Assembly: GCA_005879255.1 (NCBI GenBank)
Contig: VBKY01000341.1
Location: 1-6,222, forward strand
DNA from: Deltaproteobacteria bacterium
GTDB taxonomy: Bacteria; Desulfobacterota_B; Binatia; UBA9968
Direction: 5' to 3'
Length of the DNA stretch: 6,222 bases
The notes under the pieces are model-generated. The model saw only the letters and a list, made by a program, of their open reading frames with translations, was not told where the DNA came from and did not search any database. Of this stretch, positions 1 to 5,998 are shown piece by piece; position 1 is the stretch's first letter; every line of letters begins with the position of its first letter. The position numbers were made by a program, and so were the translations under genes.

Positions 1-186
1 AATCGTGCGGGCATAAAAATCGTAGCCGCCGCCCGGAGCGTAGCCGACTACGAGGCGGATGGTTTTGCCGCTGTAGAACTCATGAGTGTTTGCGTAGATC
101 GCCGGAAGGTAGCCGAGACAGAGAAGTGTGAATGTCAAAAGCGCGCCGCCGCTAATCGCTGTTTTTCTGCCTGGACGTTTTCTCAT
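1..186 (-). CDS. TctC/Bug-like periplasmic solute receptor, N-terminal part only
   Basis: The first 62 codons of a gene that continues past the left edge of the window. The protein opens with a basic stretch (MRKRPGRK), a hydrophobic segment at about residues 12-31 and a likely signal peptidase site after IYA, so it should be exported. The mature start contains FYSGKTIRLVVGYAPGGGYD. This matches the opening beta-strand and glycine-rich loop of tripartite-tricarboxylate-transporter receptors (TctC/Bug family), which bind carboxylates in the periplasm. The ATG overlaps the TGA of the preceding binding-protein gene by four bases (ATGA), so translation is probably coupled; no strong Shine-Dalgarno is needed or seen. 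The ligand-contacting region is mostly outside the window. The family assignment rests on a short segment but the motif is typical. Confidence 0.8.
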   Translation of the reverse strand, partial: MRKRPGRKTAISGGALLTFTLLCLGYLPAIYANTHEFYSGKTIRLVVGYAPGGGYDFYARTI

Positions 187-1166
187 CGTCTCGCCAAATC
201 CTTCAACGCCTCGCGCAAATAACTCTGGTCGATGTACTTCGCCGCGCTCGGCACCGATCCTTTCGACTGGGTTTGCTCCCAGTAGATCTGGGTGACGACC
301 TGAAGCCCGTCGACGTTAATGTCGCCGTCGGGGTTCCACATGCGGGTTCTGGTGTAGAATTCCCAACCGCGGCGCGCGTGCTCGGGTTTGAGATTCATCT
401 CCTTGGCTAAGTAATCCACCGCGGACTCTTTATTTTGATGGATCCAGCGCATCGTTTGCGCCATGGCTCTCATGACGCGCACAAGGACAGGACGATTTTT
501 CTCCGCCCACGAACGCTTCGTCGATAGAGCGGCCAACTGGTAATTGGGAATAACGTCCACGAATCTACCAATCTCATTGAAACCCTGTTCCTCGGCGGCG
601 TAGTTGAGCGGAAGCGAAAGCGCGGCCGCATCGATCGAGCCAGCGGCTAAGGCGGCGTAGGTTTGCGGCGATCCGCCGATGACCAGGAGTTTGTAATCCC
701 GCGGGTATTCGAGTCCTTTGACCTTGAGTACTTGCCGCAACGCGAACGTTACACCCGACGTTAGACTGATGGCGCCGAAGGTTGCGCCGCGCAGGTCATT
801 GTAGGTTTTGAACTTCTTTGCTGCCATGACGGACTGCGTGAGTCCATTAATGATGCCACCAATAATGACTAAATCGAGGCCCTTCTCGACAGCCGCTATG
901 GGCGCGTCCGACGCGCTACCGGCAATTTCCAATGACCCGCCGGCGAGGGCCTGAATGCCCACGTCGGATGCGCGTATAACCACCAGATCGACATCGAGCC
1001 CCTGCTTTTCGAAGAAACCCATTTTCGACGCGATCCACAAAGGACCGTAGCCAAGGGTCTTGGTGGCGGAGCTGACGCGAAGCTTCACTCTTTCTTGCGC
1101 GAGGACAATCGAGGGCAACCAAAGAACCATCGAAAGGAGTACGATGGAAGATGTCAACGCCGTCAT
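183..1166 (-). CDS. ABC transporter substrate-binding protein, NMT1/SsuA/TauA-like
   Basis: A 327-residue periplasmic solute-binding protein. Residues 1-23 are a hydrophobic signal peptide ending VLA, with cleavage likely before QERVK. No lipobox cysteine is present, so it should be soluble in the periplasm. The mature protein starts with beta-strand VKLRVSS, followed by LGYGPLWIASKMGFFEKQGL, the classic opening of the NMT1/THI5-like family (SsuA, TauA, ThiY relatives). Typical later elements are ALAGGSLEIAGSASDAP, LRGATFGAIS and ALAAGSIDAAALSLP. An in-frame ATG lies 75 bases further upstream (1241), but it overlaps the CoA-transferase gene and would bury the leader. The ATG at 1166 has GGAGGG seven bases upstream and starts right at the leader, so it is preferred. 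The leader's n-region has no Lys or Arg, which is unusual. No permease or ATPase gene is in view. The ligand is unknown; context suggests an organic acid. Confidence 0.9.
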   Translation of the reverse strand: MTALTSSIVLLSMVLWLPSIVLAQERVKLRVSSATKTLGYGPLWIASKMGFFEKQGLDVDLVVIRASDVGIQALAGGSLEIAGSASDAPIAAVEKGLDLVIIGGIINGLTQSVMAAKKFKTYNDLRGATFGAISLTSGVTFALRQVLKVKGLEYPRDYKLLVIGGSPQTYAALAAGSIDAAALSLPLNYAAEEQGFNEIGRFVDVIPNYQLAALSTKRSWAEKNRPVLVRVMRAMAQTMRWIHQNKESAVDYLAKEMNLKPEHARRGWEFYTRTRMWNPDGDINVDGLQVVTQIYWEQTQSKGSVPSAAKYIDQSYLREALKDLARR

Positions 1167-1173
1167 GCGGTTT

Positions 1174-1179
1174 CCCTCC
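1174..1179 (-). promoter_or_regulatory. Shine-Dalgarno fixing the binding-protein start
   Basis: GGAGGG on the minus strand, seven bases before the ATG at 1166-1164. It decides between this start and the longer in-frame ATG at 1241, which has no comparable site and lies inside the preceding gene. The 47-base gap between that gene and this start (1167-1213) holds nothing else recognisable. Confidence 0.8.
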
Positions 1180-1213
1180 GGCACGGCATGGTTGTTGAGG
1201 GGATTATCGATAC

Positions 1214-2428
1214 TTACGTGAGAATCTCTTCCCGGCGCCACTGCTCGATGGTTGCTTGGTCATACCCGAGTAGCTCGCCGAGAATCTGCTCATTGTCGGC
1301 ACCGAATCGGTTCGGTAAACGCAAGGCGTTTTCGGCCATGCCGCGAAAAACAATGCCGCTGCGCGGAATCTCGAATGGGCCGATGAGAGAATCGGCAAAT
1401 GGCGCGAAGTAATTTCTATGGCGCAGTTGCGGGTCCTTGAGGAGATCGGCGCCGGTCTGGACGACGCCGGCTGGCACGGCGGCGGCTTGGAGTGTGGTCA
1501 TCACTTCTTCCGCCGGACGCGATTGGGTCCAATGCTCGACGATTCCATCAAGCTCCGCTCGGTGCTTCAAGCGCGATTGTAAATTCGCGAACCGCGGATC
1601 GCCAACCAATTCCGCTCTGCCAATCGTGTTACAGAATGCGCGCCACTCATCTTCATCGCGCACGGAGATCACGCACCAGCGGTCTTCGCCTTGACAGCGG
1701 TAACAGCCATGGGGCGCCGCCACGGCGTAATGGTTGCCTTTTGGTTGAGGGTCGTCACCGTTGACCGAGGTTTCAAGATAGGTCGTGCCAAGCGTATAAG
1801 CCGTGCCTTCGATCTGCGCTAGATCGATGGTAACGCCTTTGCCCGCGCGTCGACTGTTGAGCAACGCAGCGACCATCAGCGTCGGTCCCATGACGAAGCC
1901 AAGATGGTCGGGATAAACTCCCTGGCTACCGATGGGACGGTCCTGCTCGGGATGATTCCACAAATAGGTCATGCCGGAGAAGGCAGTGAGATTGAATCCC
2001 CAGGTACCGTAGCCGCTCTTCGGTCCCTCGGAACCGAAGCCGGGAAGTTTCACGATGACAAGTTTTGGATTAACTTTCCTTAGCTGGTCGTCGCCCAAAC
2101 CGAGCTTGTCCAGCACCCTAGGACGAAAATTCTGCAGGATCGCATCCGATTTTCCGGCAAGCTCGCGAATCAGCCGCGCGCCTGTCGGATGCTTGAGATT
2201 GATCGCCATCGAGCGCACGCCGAGATTGCACTCGATAAATCGCGGCGCGGCATCGATATCTTTGTGCTGGCCGTAGTGGCGAAAAGTATCGAGCCCACCT
2301 TTCTTCGATTCGATCTTGATGACCTCAGCACCGTAATTGGCGAGCAATCTGCCGGCGTAAGGACCCGCGTAGCCGGTCGTAAAAGCGAGAATGCGAACGC
2401 CCTTCAAAATATCGTTGGTGATACTCAC
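1214..2428 (-). CDS. Class III (CaiB/BaiF-type) CoA-transferase with catalytic Asp
   Basis: A 404-residue, full-length family III CoA-transferase. These cytoplasmic enzymes move CoA from a donor thioester to a carboxylic acid through an aspartyl-CoA intermediate and fold as interlocked dimers. Residues 11-40 form the typical opening (GVRILAF, AGPYAG, then YGAEVIKIE). GFGSEGP at 130-136 is the conserved central loop. D174 in VYPDHLG lies 14 residues before the ALL helix and 28 before GVTID, where the catalytic Asp of CaiB and formyl-CoA transferase sits. The C-terminal part carries GDPRF (276-280) and VPAGVVQT (318-325). The start is a GTG six bases after an in-frame TAA, with only a weak Shine-Dalgarno; no upstream alternative exists. 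It follows another, clearly divergent class III gene across a repeat-filled gap, suggesting one enzyme with two different subunits. The acid substrate is not predictable. Confidence 0.93.
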   Translation of the reverse strand: MSITNDILKGVRILAFTTGYAGPYAGRLLANYGAEVIKIESKKGGLDTFRHYGQHKDIDAAPRFIECNLGVRSMAINLKHPTGARLIRELAGKSDAILQNFRPRVLDKLGLGDDQLRKVNPKLVIVKLPGFGSEGPKSGYGTWGFNLTAFSGMTYLWNHPEQDRPIGSQGVYPDHLGFVMGPTLMVAALLNSRRAGKGVTIDLAQIEGTAYTLGTTYLETSVNGDDPQPKGNHYAVAAPHGCYRCQGEDRWCVISVRDEDEWRAFCNTIGRAELVGDPRFANLQSRLKHRAELDGIVEHWTQSRPAEEVMTTLQAAAVPAGVVQTGADLLKDPQLRHRNYFAPFADSLIGPFEIPRSGIVFRGMAENALRLPNRFGADNEQILGELLGYDQATIEQWRREEILT

Positions 2429-2440
2429 GTCTTACTCACA

Positions 2441-2502
2441 TTCCAAATTCCAGATTACAGATTCGAACCTTTTCAGAACTCCGACCGATTTGTAATCTGC
2501 AA
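2441..2502. repeat. Heptamer-based inverted repeat between the two CoA-transferase genes
   Basis: The 78-base gap is mostly an imperfect inverted repeat. The left arm reads as consecutive 7-base units TTCCAAA, TTCCAGA, TTACAGA, TTCGAAC (2441-2468). The right arm, read on the minus strand, gives TTGCAGA and TTACAAA (2502-2489). The exact core is CAGATTACA at 2451-2459 against TGTAATCTG at 2491-2499, with about 31 bases between. In RNA it could fold as a modest hairpin. No T-tract follows, so a standard intrinsic terminator is unlikely. Its role is unknown. Confidence 0.7.
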
Positions 2503-2506
2503 TTAT

Positions 2507-3715
2507 TCAAATGACGCCTTCCGCCGCCAGCACTGCAAGCTCACTCGCACTCAAACCCAGTTCACCGCAGAATACTTCGTGATTATGTTGTCCCAAAAGC
2601 GGCGCCGCCGAAGGAGCATCGCGCTTTCCGTCAACCATGAACGGACAACCCGGCTGCGCAAAGGTGCCAAGCACCGGATGTTTCACGATGCCAAAAAACT
2701 CGCGCGCCTGAATGTGTGGATCTTTTATGAAGTCCGATGGCGAATTGACCGGCAAACCGGGGATGCCATTCTTCTGCATCAGCTCAGCTAAGTCTTCTTT
2801 GAGAAAACGCGACGTGAACGAAGTGACCTGCGCGTTGATGTAGTCGGCATTTTGGCGCCGCAAGTTGCTGTTGATCCACTTCGGATCGTCGAGCGCCGGA
2901 TCGTGGTCTTCCCATACTTTGAGAAGGATCGGCCAGTGATTCTGCGTCACGAACAGTGCAATCCAACCATTTTTGCATTGGAACAGATTCGCCGGCGCGT
3001 TGTGCTGGTGCTGGCTGCCAGCGCGCTTCATGACGCGGCCTTCGGCCGAATAGTTAAACGCCACGTGCTCATGCAGCGCCATGCTGGCTTGAATCGACGC
3101 GTCGATCCAAGCGCCGATGCCGCGCATCTCGCGCTGCCAGAGCGCCAGCATCACGCCATACGAAGCAAACAAGCTGGCGTAATAATACGACTGCGTCTCG
3201 GGTGGATTGCACGGGGTCATTTGTGGATCGCCGCTGATATAGAGTAGGCCGCCCATGGCGTTGCCGACGATATCCGGCGTTTTGAATTGCGCGTACGGTC
3301 CGTCTTGGCCGAAGCCGGTAAGAGAAACCAAGATCAGCTTGTTCTGTCGCTCCAAGAGAACTTCGTAGCCAAGATTGCGTGCGGAAAGATACCCAGGCGC
3401 GAAGTCCTCCAGTACAATGTCCGAACAGGCCACCAAGGCGAGCAAAAGTTTTCGACCGCTTTCGGCGGCGATATTTACTGTAATGCTGCGTTTACCGGCG
3501 TTGAGATAGGCGAAACGAAGGCTGCCTTCGCGGTCCGTGTGGCCCTTAGCGAAAGGCGCTTCGCGCCGGGTGGCATCGCCCTCGCGTGGCTCGACCTTGA
3601 TCACATCCATGCCCAGGTCGCGCAACAGCTTGCCGCAGAACGCGCCCATCGATGAGCTAAGATCAAGGACGCGGTATCCGGACAGGAGCGAAGTTGGTGT
3701 GTTGGTGCCAGGCAT
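2507..3715 (-). CDS. Class III CoA-transferase homologue, catalytic Asp apparently replaced
   Basis: A 402-residue, full-length member of the CaiB/BaiF family. It shows the usual opening (GYRVLDLSSSMGAFCGKLL, then LGMDVIKVEPREGD at 34-47), the central loop GFGQDGP (134-140), and ALWQREMRGIGAWID (191-205), which aligns with the same element of the neighbouring CoA-transferase. The catalytic Asp is expected 28 residues before D205, but the region reads TQSYYYAS (174-181), giving Y177. The only acidic residue between 174 and 204 is E196, in the wrong place. By eye, this subunit therefore cannot form the normal aspartyl-CoA intermediate. It may be a non-catalytic partner of the next gene's product, as I recall for BbsE in BbsEF, or use another mechanism. 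The start ATG gives the usual roughly 12-residue lead-in; no Shine-Dalgarno precedes it. Confidence 0.9.
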   Translation of the reverse strand: MPGTNTPTSLLSGYRVLDLSSSMGAFCGKLLRDLGMDVIKVEPREGDATRREAPFAKGHTDREGSLRFAYLNAGKRSITVNIAAESGRKLLLALVACSDIVLEDFAPGYLSARNLGYEVLLERQNKLILVSLTGFGQDGPYAQFKTPDIVGNAMGGLLYISGDPQMTPCNPPETQSYYYASLFASYGVMLALWQREMRGIGAWIDASIQASMALHEHVAFNYSAEGRVMKRAGSQHQHNAPANLFQCKNGWIALFVTQNHWPILLKVWEDHDPALDDPKWINSNLRRQNADYINAQVTSFTSRFLKEDLAELMQKNGIPGLPVNSPSDFIKDPHIQAREFFGIVKHPVLGTFAQPGCPFMVDGKRDAPSAAPLLGQHNHEVFCGELGLSASELAVLAAEGVI

Positions 3716-3745
3716 TTGTCGGTTATTTTGACAGTATGCTCATCG

Positions 3746-3821
3746 CCGAGGATAGATGATGGAGGATCGAAAATCGCGATACGCTATCCTCGACCTTCCA
3801 TCCTCGACTGCTATCTTCTGT
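3746..3821. repeat. Heptamer-based inverted repeat between CoA-transferase and dehydrogenase genes
   Basis: This repeat fills most of the 105-base gap. The left arm splits into 7-base units CCGAGGA, TAGATGA, TGGAGGA, TCGAAAA (3746-3773), then the self-complementary centre ATCGCGAT (3773-3780). The right arm, read on the minus strand, gives ACAGAAG, ATAGCAG, TCGAGGA, TGGAAGG, TCGAGGA, TAGCGTA (3821-3780). Paired segments are GATGGAGGATCGA (3758-3770) with TCGACCTTCCATC (3790-3802), 11 of 13 positions complementary, and GAGGATAG (3748-3755) with CTATCTTC (3811-3818), 7 of 8. The last unit touches the dehydrogenase stop codon. No T-tract follows on either strand. Confidence 0.75.
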
Positions 3822-4984
3822 CAGGACCTATGATTCTTGATGATGTGCTCGGCCAATCGCCAGCGCAAAACTTCCGGTGTGCCTTCGGTGATACGGATAC
3901 TGCGCACCTGGCGATACCACCATTCGAGCGGCAGCTCGCGCATCAGCCCCAAGCCACCGTGCACTTGAATCGAGCGGTCGACCACCCGGCTCGCCATTTC
4001 GGCGCACATGATTTTTGTCATGTAGGAAAGTTGCCGCACGTCTTCACCGCGGTCGTGACGCCAGGCGCACTCGTAAACCATTAAACGACAGGCGTGCAGC
4101 TCCATCGCCGAATCGGCAATCATGAACTGGATCGCCTGGCGATCAGACAACGGCCGGCCGAAGGTCGTGCGAATTTTTGAATATTCGATCATCATGTCGA
4201 GGGCGCGGGAAGCGATGCCCACCGGACGCGCGCCGTGGCCGCGGATGCGCCCTTCTTGAATCCAACTTTGCGCGATGGCGAATCCCTGGCCGAGTCCACC
4301 GATGATGTTTGCATCCGGCACGCGCGCATTTTCGAAAAGAATCTGTCCCGGCGTGTCGCCCATCATGGTGGGCCACAAGCGCTCCAGCTTCACGCCCGGC
4401 GCTTTCATGTCGACGATGAAACAGGTTACGCCCCCTCGCGCGCGCTTTTCCGGATCAGTCACTGCGATGACCTGCGCGTAATCGGCATTTTTCGCGCCGG
4501 TAATAAAGCGCTTGGTGCCATTGATGATCCAGTGATCACCATCCTTCACGGCGCGGGTTTTCATCCCCGCCGGGTCGCTGCCGGCGTCCGGCTCCGTCTG
4601 CGCAAAGCAGACCTTTTTCTCGCCGCGAATGACCGGAAAGAGAAACCGCTCCTTCTGTTCCTCGTTGCAGTGGAACAACACCGGTCTGACTTCCGGTCCA
4701 AAGATCGGCGCGTAACGAAACGGTATCGCCACCGTGCGCGCCACCTCTTCCATGATCACACAACGGCTCATCAGATCGAGCCCGGCGCCGCCGTATTCTT
4801 GCGGTACATCGAGCAGCCAAAGACCGATAGCCTTGGCTTTTTCCTGCAGCGGTTTGATGTATTGCTCGGGCATGTCCTCGCCCTCGGGGCGGCATTCATG
4901 CTCGAGCGGGATCAGCTCACGGTCGACAAATTTGCGGACCGTTTCTTTAAGTAGTTGAAGTTCTTCGGGCAGGTTGAAATCCAT
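3821..4984 (-). CDS. Acyl-CoA dehydrogenase (FAD-dependent)
   Basis: A 387-residue, full-length acyl-CoA dehydrogenase. It oxidises an acyl-CoA at C2-C3 to the trans-enoyl-CoA using FAD, passing electrons to an electron-transfer flavoprotein not encoded here. MDFNLPEELQLLKETVRKFV is the usual N-terminal helix. CFAQTEPDAGSD (126-137) and WIINGTKRFITGA (152-164) are the FAD/substrate-binding signature. RTTFGRPLSDRQAIQ (272-286) and QVHGGLGLMRE (340-350) are C-terminal domain motifs. E367 in RITEGTPEVLR sits where the catalytic base of medium- and short-chain dehydrogenases lies (Glu376 of MCAD). The ATG is the natural family start, but no Shine-Dalgarno precedes it; a long heptamer repeat fills the gap to the upstream gene. 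Context suggests it acts on the CoA ester made by the two CoA-transferase subunits. Chain length and branching preference cannot be read from the sequence. Confidence 0.95.
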   Translation of the reverse strand: MDFNLPEELQLLKETVRKFVDRELIPLEHECRPEGEDMPEQYIKPLQEKAKAIGLWLLDVPQEYGGAGLDLMSRCVIMEEVARTVAIPFRYAPIFGPEVRPVLFHCNEEQKERFLFPVIRGEKKVCFAQTEPDAGSDPAGMKTRAVKDGDHWIINGTKRFITGAKNADYAQVIAVTDPEKRARGGVTCFIVDMKAPGVKLERLWPTMMGDTPGQILFENARVPDANIIGGLGQGFAIAQSWIQEGRIRGHGARPVGIASRALDMMIEYSKIRTTFGRPLSDRQAIQFMIADSAMELHACRLMVYECAWRHDRGEDVRQLSYMTKIMCAEMASRVVDRSIQVHGGLGLMRELPLEWWYRQVRSIRITEGTPEVLRWRLAEHIIKNHRS

Positions 4985-4998
4985 ATTTTAAGCGAGAG

Positions 4999-5115
4999 GT
5001 CAGAGATCAGAGGTCAGAAATCAGATTCCAGTAGCCAGAGATCGGAAGTCAGAAAGAATGTCCCACCCTGATTTCTGCCTTCTGACGTCCGACTCTCTGA
5101 TTTCCGACTTCTGAC
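4999..5115. repeat. Long hairpin of heptanucleotide repeats (GTCAGAA-like)
   Basis: The 144-base gap between hydratase and dehydrogenase genes is dominated by this element. The left arm is eight uninterrupted 7-base units: GTCAGAG, ATCAGAG, GTCAGAA, ATCAGAT, TCCAGTA, GCCAGAG, ATCGGAA, GTCAGAA (4999-5054). After an 11-base spacer, the right arm read on the minus strand from 5115 to 5066 gives GTCAGAA, GTCGGAA, ATCAGAG, one extra A, GTCGGAC, GTCAGAA, GGCAGAA, ATCAGGG. The two arms can pair in several registers to form a long hairpin. Heptanucleotide repeat families (STRRs) are known between genes in filamentous cyanobacteria; whether this is related is unknown. There is no T-tract after it. Confidence 0.85.
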
Positions 5116-5128
5116 CGCTGTTACCTTT

Positions 5129-5968
5129 CTACTTCGCATTCCGATTGTACTCGCCCAACCCCGGGCGGTAGGTCTTTTTGTCGAGAAACTGTTCCATCCC
5201 CGTCTCGCGGCCCTTTTCCGGATCGGTGAGGCGAAGCGCAGTTCCTTTAGCTCCCATGTAATCTTCCGCCTGAGCGTACTCCATGGTGCGGCAGTATTTG
5301 TAAACCTCTTTGGCTGCGCGCAGAACCTGCGGGTTCTTTTTCATCAGCTTCTGCGCCAGACTCACTGTCTCCTCGCGCAGTTTTTCCTTCGGCACCGCGT
5401 AATTGATTAGCTTCATTTCCGCGGCTTTTTTGCCGTCGAACGGATCCCCGGTCATGATGTACCACATGGCGTCGCGGTAGCACATCGCGTCCGCGACAAC
5501 ACGGCTCACCAAGCCGCCGGGAAAAATTCCCCAGTTGACTTCGCTCAAACCGAAAGTGGCATCCTCGGCGGCGATGGCAAAGTCACAGGCGATGAGCGGC
5601 GTGAATGCGCCGCCGAAGCAGAAACCGTTCACCATCGCGATCGTCGGCTTCGGGTAATAAAAAAGCCGGCGCCAGCGCCACTCCTGCGAAGCCCAGCTCG
5701 CTTTGCGCCGCTCCAGCGGATTATCGTCCGTGCCACGGAAGTATTCGCGTAGGTCCTGACCCGCGCACCAGCTTGGTCCCGCGCCGGTAATGACCAGCAC
5801 CTTCGTGTCTTTGTCGACTTCCAGCTCGGTAAGCGCCTCGAGCATGTCGTAGTGCAGTTGGGGGTTCATTGCGTTTCGCTTTTCAGGACGATTGAGAATA
5901 CACCAGGTAATGCCGTCTTCCTTTTCTACTTTGACCGTCTTGTAATCTTTCCATAATGTTGCTGCCAC
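5129..5968 (-). CDS. Enoyl-CoA hydratase/lyase, hydroxycinnamoyl-CoA hydratase-lyase-like
   Basis: A 279-residue crotonase-fold enzyme. Its closest relative I can recall is p-hydroxycinnamoyl-CoA hydratase-lyase (HCHL/Ech/FCA), which hydrates feruloyl- or coumaroyl-CoA and cleaves it to an aromatic aldehyde plus acetyl-CoA. Shared elements are KTVKVEKEDGI (10-20), LNRPEKRNAM (25-34), the CAGQDLREYF oxyanion-hole segment (68-77), PTIAMVNGFCFGGAF (108-122), and FGLSEVNWGI (139-148) with the catalytic Glu at E143. The C-terminal GMEQFLDKK is also typical. Pocket residues differ from HCHL as I remember it: Q71 for Met70, T123 for Ser123, G239 for Tyr239. The substrate may therefore not be a 4-hydroxycinnamoyl-CoA. 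The start is GTG, fixed by a GAGGAGGT Shine-Dalgarno eight bases upstream. It is the first gene of the cluster and the stop is TAG. A plain enoyl-CoA hydratase role remains possible. Confidence 0.88.
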   Translation of the reverse strand: MAATLWKDYKTVKVEKEDGITWCILNRPEKRNAMNPQLHYDMLEALTELEVDKDTKVLVITGAGPSWCAGQDLREYFRGTDDNPLERRKASWASQEWRWRRLFYYPKPTIAMVNGFCFGGAFTPLIACDFAIAAEDATFGLSEVNWGIFPGGLVSRVVADAMCYRDAMWYIMTGDPFDGKKAAEMKLINYAVPKEKLREETVSLAQKLMKKNPQVLRAAKEVYKYCRTMEYAQAEDYMGAKGTALRLTDPEKGRETGMEQFLDKKTYRPGLGEYNRNAK

Positions 5969-5976
5969 GTTTCGAT

Positions 5977-5984
5977 ACCTCCTC
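5977..5984 (-). promoter_or_regulatory. Strong Shine-Dalgarno for the hydratase/lyase GTG start
   Basis: GAGGAGGT on the minus strand, eight bases before the GTG at 5968-5966. It is an almost full match to the anti-Shine-Dalgarno sequence and confirms that the non-ATG start is real. It contrasts with the next three genes, which have no clear site. Confidence 0.85.
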
Positions 5985-5998
5985 GGTAAGTTTGCCCG

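Noticed and set aside
1167..1241. Longer N-terminus for the ABC binding protein starting at ATG 1241
   Set aside because: It overlaps the end of the CoA-transferase gene, puts 25 polar residues before the signal peptide and lacks a ribosome site, whereas ATG 1166 has GGAGGG at seven bases.
2460..2469. tRNA T-arm-like string GGTTCGAATC on the minus strand
   Set aside because: No acceptor stem, D-arm or anticodon arm can be found around it; it is part of the heptamer repeat and the match is by chance.
2189..2791. A 200-codon plus-strand open frame spanning the gap between the CoA-transferase genes
   Set aside because: It covers the ends of two well-supported genes and the repeat between them, and the peptide has no family features.
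3746..3821. Intrinsic terminator between the dehydrogenase and CoA-transferase genes
   Set aside because: The stem is imperfect and no run of T follows it on either strand; the same holds for the other two hairpins.
4235..4954. A 239-codon open frame on the plus strand opposite the acyl-CoA dehydrogenase
   Set aside because: Composition is rich in Arg and His with no recognisable motif; it is the antisense shadow of a well-conserved gene.
4999..5115. CRISPR array
   Set aside because: Units are only seven bases, contiguous with no spacers, and inverted between arms.
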